Shown here: piece after piece, positions 1 through 8,679 of the stretch
Numbering within the stretch: position 1 is the first letter of the stretch
How the letters are laid out: each line of letters opens with the position of its first letter
Assembly (NCBI GenBank): GCA_016926405.1
Contig: JAFGOQ010000135.1
Span: 1-34,769 of the forward strand
Source of the DNA: Bacteroidales bacterium
GTDB lineage: Bacteria; Bacteroidota; Bacteroidia; Bacteroidales; UBA6680
DNA: 34,769 nt
Direction: 5' to 3'
Notes under the pieces: model-generated
Databases searched by the model: none
Seen by the model: the letters and a program-made list of their open reading frames with translations, nothing else
Told to the model about the DNA's origin: nothing
Translations under genes and position numbers: made by a program

Positions 1-91
1 AAATTGTAATTAGATTAGGCAATTATTTCTGAATGATGATAAATTAGCCAATCATAACTAGCATCTATATTAACACCTATAATTATACTAC

Positions 92-120
92 AAAAAAAGG
101 CGCTCAAATTAATGAGCGCC
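92..120 (-). terminator. Rho-independent terminator of the M3 peptidase gene
   Basis: A perfect 7-bp stem GGCGCTC/GAGCGCC (99-105 with 114-120) has an 8-nt loop. On the minus strand it is followed by a run of seven T (plus-strand A run 92-98). It lies 25 nt past the stop codon of the minus-strand peptidase gene. The leftmost 91 bases hold nothing I can identify. Confidence 0.85.
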
Positions 121-145
121 CAAATATTTTGCGTGAAATCTTAGA

Positions 146-2260
146 TTATTTAAGACCCCTACGAACTAATAAAGGCTCTTTTGAAGGCTCTTGACCACGG
201 AACTTAACATATTGAACCATTCCTTCGTCGTTACCACATTCGCTTAAGCAGTGCTTACGGAATTTAGCAGCAAGTTCTTGGTTGTAGATATCGCCCGATT
301 GTTTAAATGCATCGAAAGCATCAGCATCAAGAACGGCAGCCCAAATGTACACATAGTAACCAGCAGCGTAACCATTGCTGAAAATATGGTTAAAGTATGT
401 TGTACGGTAACGAGGCCAAATCTCGTTAATTAAACCAATTTTGTCCATAGCCTCTTTTTCGAAAGCAACAACGTCGCGAGTTTTCTCTTCTGTTAAAGTT
501 TCGAAAGACATATCAAGGATAGAAGCAGCTAAATATTCAGAAGTAGCAAAACCTTGGTTAAATGTACCAGCTTTTTGCATTTTAGCAATAAGTTCGTCAG
601 AGATAACCTCGCCAGTTTTGTAATGCTTAGCATATACTTTAAGTACTTCTGGCTCTGCTGCAAAGTTCTCCATTACTTGCGATGGAAGCTCAACATAGTC
701 TCTTGGAACAGATCCTGCTGTACGAGAGTATTTACCAGTAGTAAATAATCCGTGTAGACCGTGACCAAACTCGTGGAACATAGTAGTAACCTCGTCCCAA
801 GTAAGAAGAGCAGGAGTATCGCCTGTTGGTTTAGTAAAGTTACAAACAATAGAAACTATTGGATCAACTTTTTTACCATTCTCCCAACCTGCATCTTGGA
901 AACCACCACACCAAGCACCACCGCGCTTGCTAGCACGTGGATGCCAGTCGAAATAAACAACACCTAGGTGTTTTCCATCAGCTTCTTTTACTTCCCATGT
1001 TTCACAATCTTTGTGGTAAACAGGTAAATCAGTACGTTTTTCGAAAGTAATACCGTAAAGTTTTGTAGCTACATGGAACATACCATTGCGTACATTTCCT
1101 AATTCAAAGTAAGGTTGAATTTCTGACTCTTCAAGATCGTATTTAGCCTTCTTAACTTTTTCAGCATAATACCACCAGTCCCAAGAAGCAATTTTGAATT
1201 TGCCACCTTCTGCATCAACAATCTCTTGCATATCTTTAACCTCTTGCTTAGCTTTTGCAATAGCAGGAGTCCAAAGCTCGTTTAAGAAAGTCATAACAGT
1301 CTCAGGAGTCTTAGCCATGTTTTTCTCAATTACATACTCAGCAAAGTTATTATAACCCATAAGTTTTGCTTGACGTACACGTAGGTTAACAAGCTTATCG
1401 AAAAGAACTTTGTTGTCGTTTTCGTTATCGTTGTTACCACGCATAAAGTAACCAGTGTAAAGTTTCTCGCGAAGATCACGCTTAGTAGAATAAGTTAAGA
1501 AAGGAAGCATACTTGGTTTTTGAGTTGTAAATAACCATTTACCCTCTAAACCTTGTGCTTTAGCATCGTCGGCAGCAGTTGCTACAACAGCTTCTGGCAA
1601 ACCATCTAAGTCTTCTTTATTGTCGATAACTAATTTAAATGCATTAGTCTCGTTTAATAGGTTTTGACCAAGTTTTAAAGATGTCATTGACATTTCTTCG
1701 TCAATAGCTCTCATTTTCTCTTTATCTTCAGGAGAAAGGTTTGCTCCATTGCGAACAAAATCTTGGTAGTATTTCTCTACAACGCGAATTTGTTGAGCAT
1801 CAAGATTACTTTCGTTACGTTTCTCGTAAACAGTTTTAATCTTTTTAAAAAGATCTTCGTTTAACGAAATATCGCTTCCGTGCTTACTCATAATTGGAGA
1901 AAGAACTTGAGCTAATGAGTCGATATAATCGTTTGTATTTGCACCCTTTAGTGAGTAAAATACAGTAGCTACTTTTCCGTAAAGCTTACCTGCCTTATCA
2001 AAAGGAAGGATAGTGTTTTCGAAAGTAGGCTCTTCTTGGTTTGCAACAATAGCGTCAATTTCAGCTTTGTGTTGTTTCATGCCCTCTTCAAAAGCTGGCA
2101 TATAGTCTTCGTTTGAAATTTTATCAAACGGAGGCACTTGGAAAGGAGTAGTGTACTCGGCAAAGAAAGGATTTTCGCCCTCTTTGCATGTTTTGTCGCA
2201 ATTACACGCCGACATAAATAATGTGGCAGCCGACAAAAACAAGATTGATGCTTTTTTCAT
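146..2260 (-). CDS. M3 family peptidyl-dipeptidase (Dcp-like), lipoprotein
   Basis: This 704-residue zinc metallopeptidase belongs to the M3 (thimet/Dcp) family, whose members cut dipeptides from the C-terminal end of short peptides. The active-site helix HEFGHGLHGL is at about residues 496-505 and carries HExxH. The conserved downstream segment with VELPSQVMENFA supplies the third zinc ligand in this family. The length is normal for Dcp. Residues 1-18 look like a lipoprotein signal ending in MSA before Cys19, so the enzyme is probably anchored in the periplasm or outer membrane, consistent with salvage of dipeptides. Oligopeptidase A-type specificity cannot be excluded. It is a single-gene unit with its own upstream -7 element and a terminator just after the stop. 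No strong Shine-Dalgarno sequence is seen. Confidence 0.93.
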   Translation of the reverse strand: MKKASILFLSAATLFMSACNCDKTCKEGENPFFAEYTTPFQVPPFDKISNEDYMPAFEEGMKQHKAEIDAIVANQEEPTFENTILPFDKAGKLYGKVATVFYSLKGANTNDYIDSLAQVLSPIMSKHGSDISLNEDLFKKIKTVYEKRNESNLDAQQIRVVEKYYQDFVRNGANLSPEDKEKMRAIDEEMSMTSLKLGQNLLNETNAFKLVIDNKEDLDGLPEAVVATAADDAKAQGLEGKWLFTTQKPSMLPFLTYSTKRDLREKLYTGYFMRGNNDNENDNKVLFDKLVNLRVRQAKLMGYNNFAEYVIEKNMAKTPETVMTFLNELWTPAIAKAKQEVKDMQEIVDAEGGKFKIASWDWWYYAEKVKKAKYDLEESEIQPYFELGNVRNGMFHVATKLYGITFEKRTDLPVYHKDCETWEVKEADGKHLGVVYFDWHPRASKRGGAWCGGFQDAGWENGKKVDPIVSIVCNFTKPTGDTPALLTWDEVTTMFHEFGHGLHGLFTTGKYSRTAGSVPRDYVELPSQVMENFAAEPEVLKVYAKHYKTGEVISDELIAKMQKAGTFNQGFATSEYLAASILDMSFETLTEEKTRDVVAFEKEAMDKIGLINEIWPRYRTTYFNHIFSNGYAAGYYVYIWAAVLDADAFDAFKQSGDIYNQELAAKFRKHCLSECGNDEGMVQYVKFRGQEPSKEPLLVRRGLK

Positions 2261-2376
2261 CTTCTTTTTAGTGTTTAAAAATTAGTATTTATTGTTATTT
2301 TATTAATCATTAGTTTATTCGCGCCTTTTGACAAGGAAAAAGCTGAATAGTTTATTTATATCAAAATAGTTGCGCT

Positions 2377-2384
2377 CAAATATA
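2377..2384 (-). promoter_or_regulatory. Candidate -7 promoter element for the M3 peptidase gene
   Basis: On the minus strand the sequence reads TATATTTG, an exact match to the Bacteroidota -7 consensus TAnnTTTG. It lies about 117 nt upstream of the peptidase start codon, giving a leader of roughly 110 nt. No convincing -33 element is seen. Confidence 0.5.
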
Positions 2385-2473
2385 TAAATAATAGAGCGGA
2401 TGTAGTTTTATTTTAGATATTTTACAACATTTGATGATGTTTATATTGCTATATTTACTGACGGATTTAAATT

Positions 2474-4666
2474 GTGAGCATGAGGTTTTTCTTTTCCCTG
2501 ATTGTATTTATAAGTTTTTCGATCTTTATTTCTGCACAAAATAGTATTGATACTCTTAAGCAAAGACTATCTATATATAGCTATAAAGAGAGAGTTGATA
2601 TTTTAAATGATATTTCTAGATCTTATAATCAAATTGATTTAGATAGTACTTTGCTGTATTATAATAAGGCAATATCGTTGGCTAAGTTGTTAAATTATAG
2701 ACAAGGTATTGCTTATGCCTATTCAAATTATAGTTCGTATTGGTATTATCGCGAAAAGAATGACAGTGTTATAAAATACTCTACTAAATCGCTTGAATAT
2801 GTCGATACAACAAAGCCTAGCTATATTTTGGTTAAATATTATAATTCAAAGGGACTTGTTGCACGCGACGAAAATAATTTTGAAGAGGCCGAAGAGTATT
2901 TTAAAAAAGTTTATGACGTAGGGATGCAGATAAACGATACTCTTTCTGTTATTTATTCTTTTATAAATAGAGGAATTAATTATAACAATAATGGTCGGAA
3001 ATCGAAAGCTATAGAATATTACAATAAGGCATTAGATTTTGCAGGAAATGGAGAGTTCAAAGTGTTAGCTTCTATTGCTTTAAAATTTATAGGTGATATT
3101 TATGTAGAAATAGGTGAACTGGATAAGGGAATAGAAAAACTAAAAGAATCGTATAGAATTAATTCAAAACAAGGCATTGAGTATCGAAAAATGACTGTAT
3201 GTCTGAGTTTAGCCGATGCTTATCTAAAAGAATTTAAATATAGCGATGCCGCTAATTTTTCTAAACGTGGTTACATTATAGCAAAAAATATAAATAGCTT
3301 AGAATATGAAACACGTATTGGATCAAAATTTTGCTTTGCTTTAAGTATGGATGGGAAGAGTGATAGCTCAATTTTGGTTGGTAATAGTTTGTTATCTAAG
3401 TGTATATCGATAAGTGATGCGTCAAGTTGTATTTTGGTTTATTCGGGATTGGCAGATTCTTATATTTCACAAAAAAAGTATAATGATGCATTTGTTAATT
3501 GTAATAATGCGTTACAATTGGCCAATAAATCTGGTGTTTTTGTTGATGTTATAGTAGCACAATATGTAAATTATAAATTTTATGTGGCAATTAAAGATTT
3601 TGAGAAGGCTAATAAACATTTAATAAAAATTAATGCATATAAAGATTCTTTAATAACAGGAATAAATAAAAATAGAATAAATGAATTGTCGTATGAATAC
3701 AAATTAGCACAAAGTGAAAAGAATAATTCAAATCTGAAGATAGAATCATACAATTTAAATCAGAAAGCTCTTCGTCAGCGACATTATATAGGGTCTTTAA
3801 TAATTGGAATTGTTTTTATCTCACTTGTTCTAATTTCTATTTATATTAATCTTCGTCATAAGCGTAAGACTAATTATTGGCTTAGATCTAAAAATAAAGT
3901 TATTTATAATCAGAAAGAGGAGCTAACTGCAACACTCGAAGAACTTGATGTAGTTGTTCAGAAACTTAAAGAATCGAATGCTACAAAAGATAAGTTTTTC
4001 TCAATTATAGCCCACGATTTAAAAAATCCTTTTAGTTCAATAATGAGTATGTCTGAATTGTTTTTGAGACGTATTGAGACAATTGATAGAGAAACTGCTA
4101 CAGTATTTATTAAAGAGTTAAGCGAAACATCAAAAAATACATACCTGTTGCTTAATAATCTTTTAACTTGGGCTCAGTCGCAACAAGATCAAATTGTTTT
4201 AAACCCTGACAGAATAAATTTAAACAAAATTGTGAATAATAGTATTTTACCATATAAGTCGTTTGCATCTAATAAAAACATTAATCTTATTAACGCTATT
4301 CCTGATAGCATTTTTGTCTATTGCGATGCCGACTCTATGAACACTGTTTTTGGAAATCTTATAAATAATGCAATAAAATTCACTAAGCATGGTGGTGAAG
4401 TAATTGTAGGTTCTGAAGTTGTTGAAAATAAGGTGGTAATTAACTTTGAAGATAATGGTATTGGTATGAAAACAGAACAACTCGAAAATATTTTCAGGAT
4501 AGATAAATCGATATCGACACCTGGAACAGAAAAAGAAAAAGGAACAGGATTGGGTTTAATTCTTTGTAAGGAGTTTGTTGAAATGAATAATGGAATAATT
4601 ACCGTTGAAAGCCAAGTAGGAAAAGGAACATCTTTTTATATAGATTTACCAATTAACAGAAATTAG
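2474..4666 (+). CDS. TPR-repeat sensor histidine kinase
   Basis: This is a 730-residue membrane sensor kinase. Residues 1-22 form a signal peptide ending near SAQ. Residues about 30-400 are a helical array of TPR-like repeats, for example AEEYFKKVYDVG and AIEYYNKALDFA, placed outside the cytoplasm. One membrane span lies at about 437-459, followed by a coiled coil. The HisKA domain carries the H-box FSIIAHDLKNPFSS with phospho-acceptor His514. The HATPase_c domain has NAIKFT, DNGIGM and GTGLGL. No receiver domain is fused and no response regulator is adjacent, so it is an orphan kinase with unknown ligand. The GTG at 2474 is followed two codons later by an ATG at 2480, and either could be used. 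An imperfect -7 element (TATATTTA, 2450-2457) with TTTG at 2430-2433 lies just upstream. Confidence 0.92.
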   Translation: MSMRFFFSLIVFISFSIFISAQNSIDTLKQRLSIYSYKERVDILNDISRSYNQIDLDSTLLYYNKAISLAKLLNYRQGIAYAYSNYSSYWYYREKNDSVIKYSTKSLEYVDTTKPSYILVKYYNSKGLVARDENNFEEAEEYFKKVYDVGMQINDTLSVIYSFINRGINYNNNGRKSKAIEYYNKALDFAGNGEFKVLASIALKFIGDIYVEIGELDKGIEKLKESYRINSKQGIEYRKMTVCLSLADAYLKEFKYSDAANFSKRGYIIAKNINSLEYETRIGSKFCFALSMDGKSDSSILVGNSLLSKCISISDASSCILVYSGLADSYISQKKYNDAFVNCNNALQLANKSGVFVDVIVAQYVNYKFYVAIKDFEKANKHLIKINAYKDSLITGINKNRINELSYEYKLAQSEKNNSNLKIESYNLNQKALRQRHYIGSLIIGIVFISLVLISIYINLRHKRKTNYWLRSKNKVIYNQKEELTATLEELDVVVQKLKESNATKDKFFSIIAHDLKNPFSSIMSMSELFLRRIETIDRETATVFIKELSETSKNTYLLLNNLLTWAQSQQDQIVLNPDRINLNKIVNNSILPYKSFASNKNINLINAIPDSIFVYCDADSMNTVFGNLINNAIKFTKHGGEVIVGSEVVENKVVINFEDNGIGMKTEQLENIFRIDKSISTPGTEKEKGTGLGLILCKEFVEMNNGIITVESQVGKGTSFYIDLPINRN

Positions 4667-4700
4667 TTATTTGTATTTATATATTGTGAGGTTTTTTAAA

Positions 4701-4718
4701 TAACCTAAGTGTAGGTTA
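4701..4718. repeat. Small perfect inverted repeat after the kinase gene
   Basis: TAACCTA and TAGGTTA form a 7-bp hairpin with loop AGTG, 34 nt after the kinase stop. The plus strand has no T run after it. On the minus strand T and A runs follow, but no minus-strand gene ends here. It could be a weak terminator or a protein site. Confidence 0.35.
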
Positions 4719-4832
4719 ACTAATAGTTGTAGTGTAATAAATATAATCTACTGTGAAGTACCAAACTGTTGCGAATAGTTATAAAAACAACTTAGCACTT
4801 TTGAGTCTTAGCGGTAATAACAAATAATTAAA

Positions 4833-5021
4833 ATGAAAAAATTACCATCGCTATTTATAGCTCTGTTTAGTTTAGCTGTTATAATTGTAAATATTGTTAA
4901 CAATCCAGACCATGCACAAATACTGTTTATGGAGATGAATAATTGGTTGTATCGTGGTATTTGGATGATCTTTGTACTCTATTCGGGATACAATTTTTAT
5001 CAAGCTAATTGGAAAAAATAA
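4833..5021 (+). CDS. Small two-span membrane protein
   Basis: This 62-residue open frame starts MKKLPSLF. It has two hydrophobic segments, at about residues 6-24 (LFIALFSLAVIIVNIV) and 40-56 (YRGIWMIFVLYSGYNFY), separated by a polar loop. It ends in a basic NWKK tail. I do not recognise a family. It is probably real because it is framed by an intergenic region upstream, has membrane-protein composition, and is followed within 10 nt of its stop by a clean terminator. The overlapping frame on the other strand is considered a shadow. Its role is unknown. It lies between the kinase and the glycogen cluster and shows no evident link to either. Confidence 0.65.
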   Translation: MKKLPSLFIALFSLAVIIVNIVNNPDHAQILFMEMNNWLYRGIWMIFVLYSGYNFYQANWKK

Positions 5022-5028
5022 AATTGTA

Positions 5029-5058
5029 AAGACGCTATTCACAGCGTCTTTTTTCTTT
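5029..5058 (+). terminator. Rho-independent terminator after the small membrane protein
   Basis: An 8-bp stem AAGACGCT/AGCGTCTT (5029-5036 with 5043-5050), loop ATTCAC, is followed by a T-rich tail. This separates the small protein gene from the glycogen cluster. Confidence 0.85.
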
Positions 5059-5263
5059 TGTAGTAAAATGATATTAAAAGACAATTATAAAAGTCTCTAA
5101 ACTAGATAAAATTATAACCTATCATAAACTATTACAGATTCTTTTTTGAATACAAATATTCTACCTAATTATATTTTGATAAAAATTAATACTTCTAAAT
5201 AATTCATGCTGTCATTGTTGATGGAAATTCCCTAACTTATTGAGAACTTTCTAATATTATGAC

Positions 5264-7249
5264 ATGGCAGAACTTGTTTTTTCTAAGGAGGAGTTGATAA
5301 ATTTAGGTAATTCCTTAAAGAAAGAGATCTTATTAACAAATGGAGCTGGTGGATTTTTAAATTCAACAGTTATTCTCTGTAATACCCGAAAGTATCATGG
5401 GATGTTAGTAATTCCATTGAAACAATTCGATAATAAGCCACATTTGCTTTTATCATCGGTTGATGAAACCATATTACAGCATGGTAAATCGTTTTATTTA
5501 GGCATTCATAAATATCCTGGAATAGCAGTTTATCAACCTCATGGACATAAATATATTACCAGTTTTACTAGCAATCCAATACCAACAATTACATACGGTG
5601 TTGGTGATGTAGTATTAAAAAAAGAGTTGTTGTTGGTTGATGAAAAAGAGCAATTCTTGATAAGGTACACTCTAGTTGATTGCCATTCTGAAACAACTTT
5701 GCGCATTCAGCCTTTTTTAGCTTTTCGCGATATTCATAAGCTTTCAAAGGCAAATATCGAAGCTAATGTAAAATGCAACAAGGTAAAAAATGGTATAAAA
5801 TCGCGATTGTACAAACCGTTTCCATGGTTAAATATGCAGTTTTCTAAGAGTGTAGAATTTATTCCCGCTCCAGATTGGTATTATAATATTGAATATATCG
5901 AAGAGTTAAACAGGGGGTACGATTACCAGGAAGATCTTTTTGAGCCAGGATTTTTCGAGGTGACAATAGAAAAAGGAGAGTCGATTGTTTTTTCGGCTTC
6001 AACTAGTGAAGAAGATGTTGATGAGCTCCATTCATTATTTAACTCACAATTAAAAAAATATCCTGTTAGTAATGATTTTATTGGATTGTTAGAAAATTCT
6101 GCTCAACAATTCTTGGCTAAGGATGATGAATCAATGAATATTATTGCGGGATATCCATGGTTTGGACGCTGGGGACGCGATACTTTTATTTCGTTACCAG
6201 GATTAACAATATCTCGTGGCGATTTAAAGTCGTGTAAAATGGTACTCGACACTATGTCAAAAGAGTTACAAAATGGGTTGTTTCCTAATATTGGAGAGAG
6301 TAGTAATGCCTCATTTAATTCTGTTGATGCTCCTCTCTGGTATTTTTGGGCTGTACAGATGTTTGCAAACGCTTTAAAAGATAACTCTATAATATGGAAT
6401 GATTATGGAGCTAATTTGAAATCAATTCTCGAAGGATATAGAAAAGGACTAGATTTTAACATAAAAATGCACCCAAACGGGCTTGTTTGGCAGGGGCAAG
6501 AAGGAAAAGCTCTTACTTGGATGGATGCTGTTGTTGATGGTGTTCCTGTTACTTCACGTACGGGATATGCTGTAGAAATAAATGCTTTATGGTATAATGC
6601 AGTATGTTTTACTCTTCAGCTTGCTTCTGAATTTAAAGACTTAGAGTTTGTTAGTGAGTGGGAAAGTATTCCTGAAACAATAAAAGAGTTTTTTAGCGAT
6701 ACATTTTGGTATGATAAAGGCGGATATTTGTTTGATTGTGTGAACAACAATGTTATCGATAAATCGGTCCGCCCAAATCAGATTTTTGCAGTTTCGTTAC
6801 CATATTCGGTTATTTCCGATTTTCAGAAAGCAGGAGTATTGTCTGTTGTTGAAAAAGAATTACTAACTCCAAAAGGTTTGCGAACATTGTCGCCTTATAG
6901 TTCAACTTATAAGGGCAAATATCAAGGAAATCAAAAAGAGCGTGATGAGGCATACCATCAGGGAACTGTTTGGCCTTGGTTGCTTGGGCATTTTGTTGAG
7001 GGGTATATTCGGGTTCATGGAATTAGTTCTTTGCCTTTTATTGAGAAGATTGTAAATAATTTTCATCAAGATGTTGCCGAATATGGATTATCTACCATTG
7101 GCGAAATATTCGATGGCGATCCACCACATAAGCCGCGAGGTGCAATATCTCAAGCATGGAGCGTTGCCGAAATATTACGTATTAATAAGATGATAGAGCT
7201 GTTAAGATATAAGAATCATATACTTATGTATAAGACTAATATCTTGTAA
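5264..7249 (+). CDS. Glycogen debranching enzyme (amylo-alpha-1,6-glucosidase, GH133)
   Basis: This 661-residue enzyme hydrolyses alpha-1,6 branch points of glycogen. The N-terminal part (about 1-250, with TNGAGGFLNSTVILCNTRKY) matches the bacterial/archaeal GDE N-terminal domain. The C-terminal (alpha/alpha)6-barrel contains GYPWFGRWGRDTFISLPGL, with candidate catalytic Asp306, and EIFDGDPPHKPRG, with candidate Glu614 near the end. QGTVWPWLLGHFVEGY is also typical of the family. There is no glucanotransferase domain as in the eukaryotic bifunctional enzyme, so it should act as a glucosidase alone. It is the first gene of the glycogen cluster. The GT4 gene begins 136 nt downstream. No perfect TAnnTTTG promoter was found in the 205-nt upstream region. 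Confidence 0.93.
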   Translation: MAELVFSKEELINLGNSLKKEILLTNGAGGFLNSTVILCNTRKYHGMLVIPLKQFDNKPHLLLSSVDETILQHGKSFYLGIHKYPGIAVYQPHGHKYITSFTSNPIPTITYGVGDVVLKKELLLVDEKEQFLIRYTLVDCHSETTLRIQPFLAFRDIHKLSKANIEANVKCNKVKNGIKSRLYKPFPWLNMQFSKSVEFIPAPDWYYNIEYIEELNRGYDYQEDLFEPGFFEVTIEKGESIVFSASTSEEDVDELHSLFNSQLKKYPVSNDFIGLLENSAQQFLAKDDESMNIIAGYPWFGRWGRDTFISLPGLTISRGDLKSCKMVLDTMSKELQNGLFPNIGESSNASFNSVDAPLWYFWAVQMFANALKDNSIIWNDYGANLKSILEGYRKGLDFNIKMHPNGLVWQGQEGKALTWMDAVVDGVPVTSRTGYAVEINALWYNAVCFTLQLASEFKDLEFVSEWESIPETIKEFFSDTFWYDKGGYLFDCVNNNVIDKSVRPNQIFAVSLPYSVISDFQKAGVLSVVEKELLTPKGLRTLSPYSSTYKGKYQGNQKERDEAYHQGTVWPWLLGHFVEGYIRVHGISSLPFIEKIVNNFHQDVAEYGLSTIGEIFDGDPPHKPRGAISQAWSVAEILRINKMIELLRYKNHILMYKTNIL

Positions 7250-7385
7250 GCTTTCTTAAGTCTTCTCTTTGCAAGTTGAAAACTCAAAATTATTATGATG
7301 AATAATTTGTGATTACTTATAAAATATCCTTTTGGTAATCGATATGAACGGAATTGTTAATTGATAAAAAAAATATATAGCTAGG

Positions 7386-8672
7386 ATGAGGGTATTAATG
7401 TTTGGTTGGGAATTTCCGCCACATATTACAGGTGGATTAGGAACCGCCTGCTATGGATTAGTGAAAGGATTAGCAAAAAACAATGTTGATGTGTTGTTTG
7501 TTGTACCTAAAGCCTACGGAGACGAGGATGCCTCGGCTGTTAAAATTGTTAATGCTTCTGATATTGAGGTTAATTTACAATCAATCTCCATTGAGGAGTT
7601 TTGGAAAAAAGTTTCTTTCCTCAATATTGCATCTAATCTTATACCTTATGTTTCGCCTGAAGAATTTAAAGAGATAGAATCGAAAAATACTTTAGATAAA
7701 GTAGACATCAGACAAACTATTTTTAAAACTAAATACGAATTTACTGGAAAATATGGTCACGATTTGTTGGAAGAGGTTTCTAGATATGCATTAATAGCTC
7801 AAGAGATTGCTTGCACTAATAATTTCGATGTTATTCACGCTCACGACTGGTTAACATATCCAGCGGGAATTGCAGCTAAAGTTGCATCGGGAAAGCCCTT
7901 GATTATTCATGTTCATGCTACAGAGTTCGATCGCTCTGGCGAGAATATTAATCAAAGTGTATTTGATATTGAGCGACAAGGAATGTTGGCGGCTGATAAA
8001 ATTATTACAGTAAGTAACTATACCCAAAATATTGTTGTAAACAGATATGGAATTGACTCTTCAAAAGTTTTTACTGTCCATAATGCAGTAGATTTCGATT
8101 TAGAAAATTACGAACATAAGAGATGGGAAAAGAGTGTGCCCGAAAAAGTTGTTACTTTTTTAGGGCGAATTACTTTTCAAAAGGGACCAGAGTATTTTGT
8201 AGAGGCTGCTAATATTGTGTTGCAGCGATATAAAAATGTTCGGTTTGTAATGGCTGGTAGTGGCGATATGCTAAACCGAATGGTTGACCGTGTTGCCAAG
8301 TTAGGCATTAGCGATAAATTTCATTTCACAGGTTTTTTAAAGGGCGATGATGTCGATAAAATGTTTATGAAAAGCGACGTTTATGTTATGCCATCGGTGT
8401 CGGAGCCTTTTGGTATATCTCCTTTAGAGGCAATGCGAGCCAGTGTTCCTGTTATTATATCGAAACAATCGGGCGTGTCTGAGGTGCTTAAGCATGCTGT
8501 AAAAGTCGACTTTTGGGATATAGATGCAATGGCCGATGCTATTTATGGACTTTTGTGTTACGATGGTTTGTCAACAATGTTTAGAGATCTTGGTAAACAA
8601 GAGGTGCTCGCTCTTAAGTGGGAGGATGCTGCTAAAAAAATCAATAATATTTATCATTCAGTTAATAATTAG
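7386..8672 (+). CDS. Glycosyltransferase family 4 (glycogen synthase-like)
   Basis: This 428-residue GT-B fold glycosyltransferase has an N-terminal MFGWEFPPHITGGLGTACYGL, where the Gly-Gly loop contacts the sugar nucleotide in this fold. A middle segment HAHDWLTYPAGIAAKVA and a C-terminal acceptor and donor domain follow. The latter contains FLGRITFQKGPEYFVEAA and SEPFGISPLEAM, the E-x7-E motif of GT4. Cytoplasmic location is expected because there is no signal sequence. Its place between a debranching enzyme and a GH57 gene indicates a role in alpha-glucan elongation or priming. Exact donor and acceptor are not visible in the sequence, and it could make a different alpha-glucan such as a maltosaccharide. 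Only 7 nt separate it from the GH57 start, so the two are probably co-translated. Confidence 0.88.
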   Translation: MRVLMFGWEFPPHITGGLGTACYGLVKGLAKNNVDVLFVVPKAYGDEDASAVKIVNASDIEVNLQSISIEEFWKKVSFLNIASNLIPYVSPEEFKEIESKNTLDKVDIRQTIFKTKYEFTGKYGHDLLEEVSRYALIAQEIACTNNFDVIHAHDWLTYPAGIAAKVASGKPLIIHVHATEFDRSGENINQSVFDIERQGMLAADKIITVSNYTQNIVVNRYGIDSSKVFTVHNAVDFDLENYEHKRWEKSVPEKVVTFLGRITFQKGPEYFVEAANIVLQRYKNVRFVMAGSGDMLNRMVDRVAKLGISDKFHFTGFLKGDDVDKMFMKSDVYVMPSVSEPFGISPLEAMRASVPVIISKQSGVSEVLKHAVKVDFWDIDAMADAIYGLLCYDGLSTMFRDLGKQEVLALKWEDAAKKINNIYHSVNN

Positions 8673-8679
8673 TTTAAAA

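Noticed and set aside
4701-4718. Terminator of the histidine kinase gene
   Set aside because: The hairpin has no T run on the plus strand, so I list it only as an inverted repeat.
8524-8679. Longer start for the GH57 gene
   Set aside because: It would overlap the GT4 coding sequence in another frame and adds 52 residues unrelated to GH57; the family motif starts at 8680.
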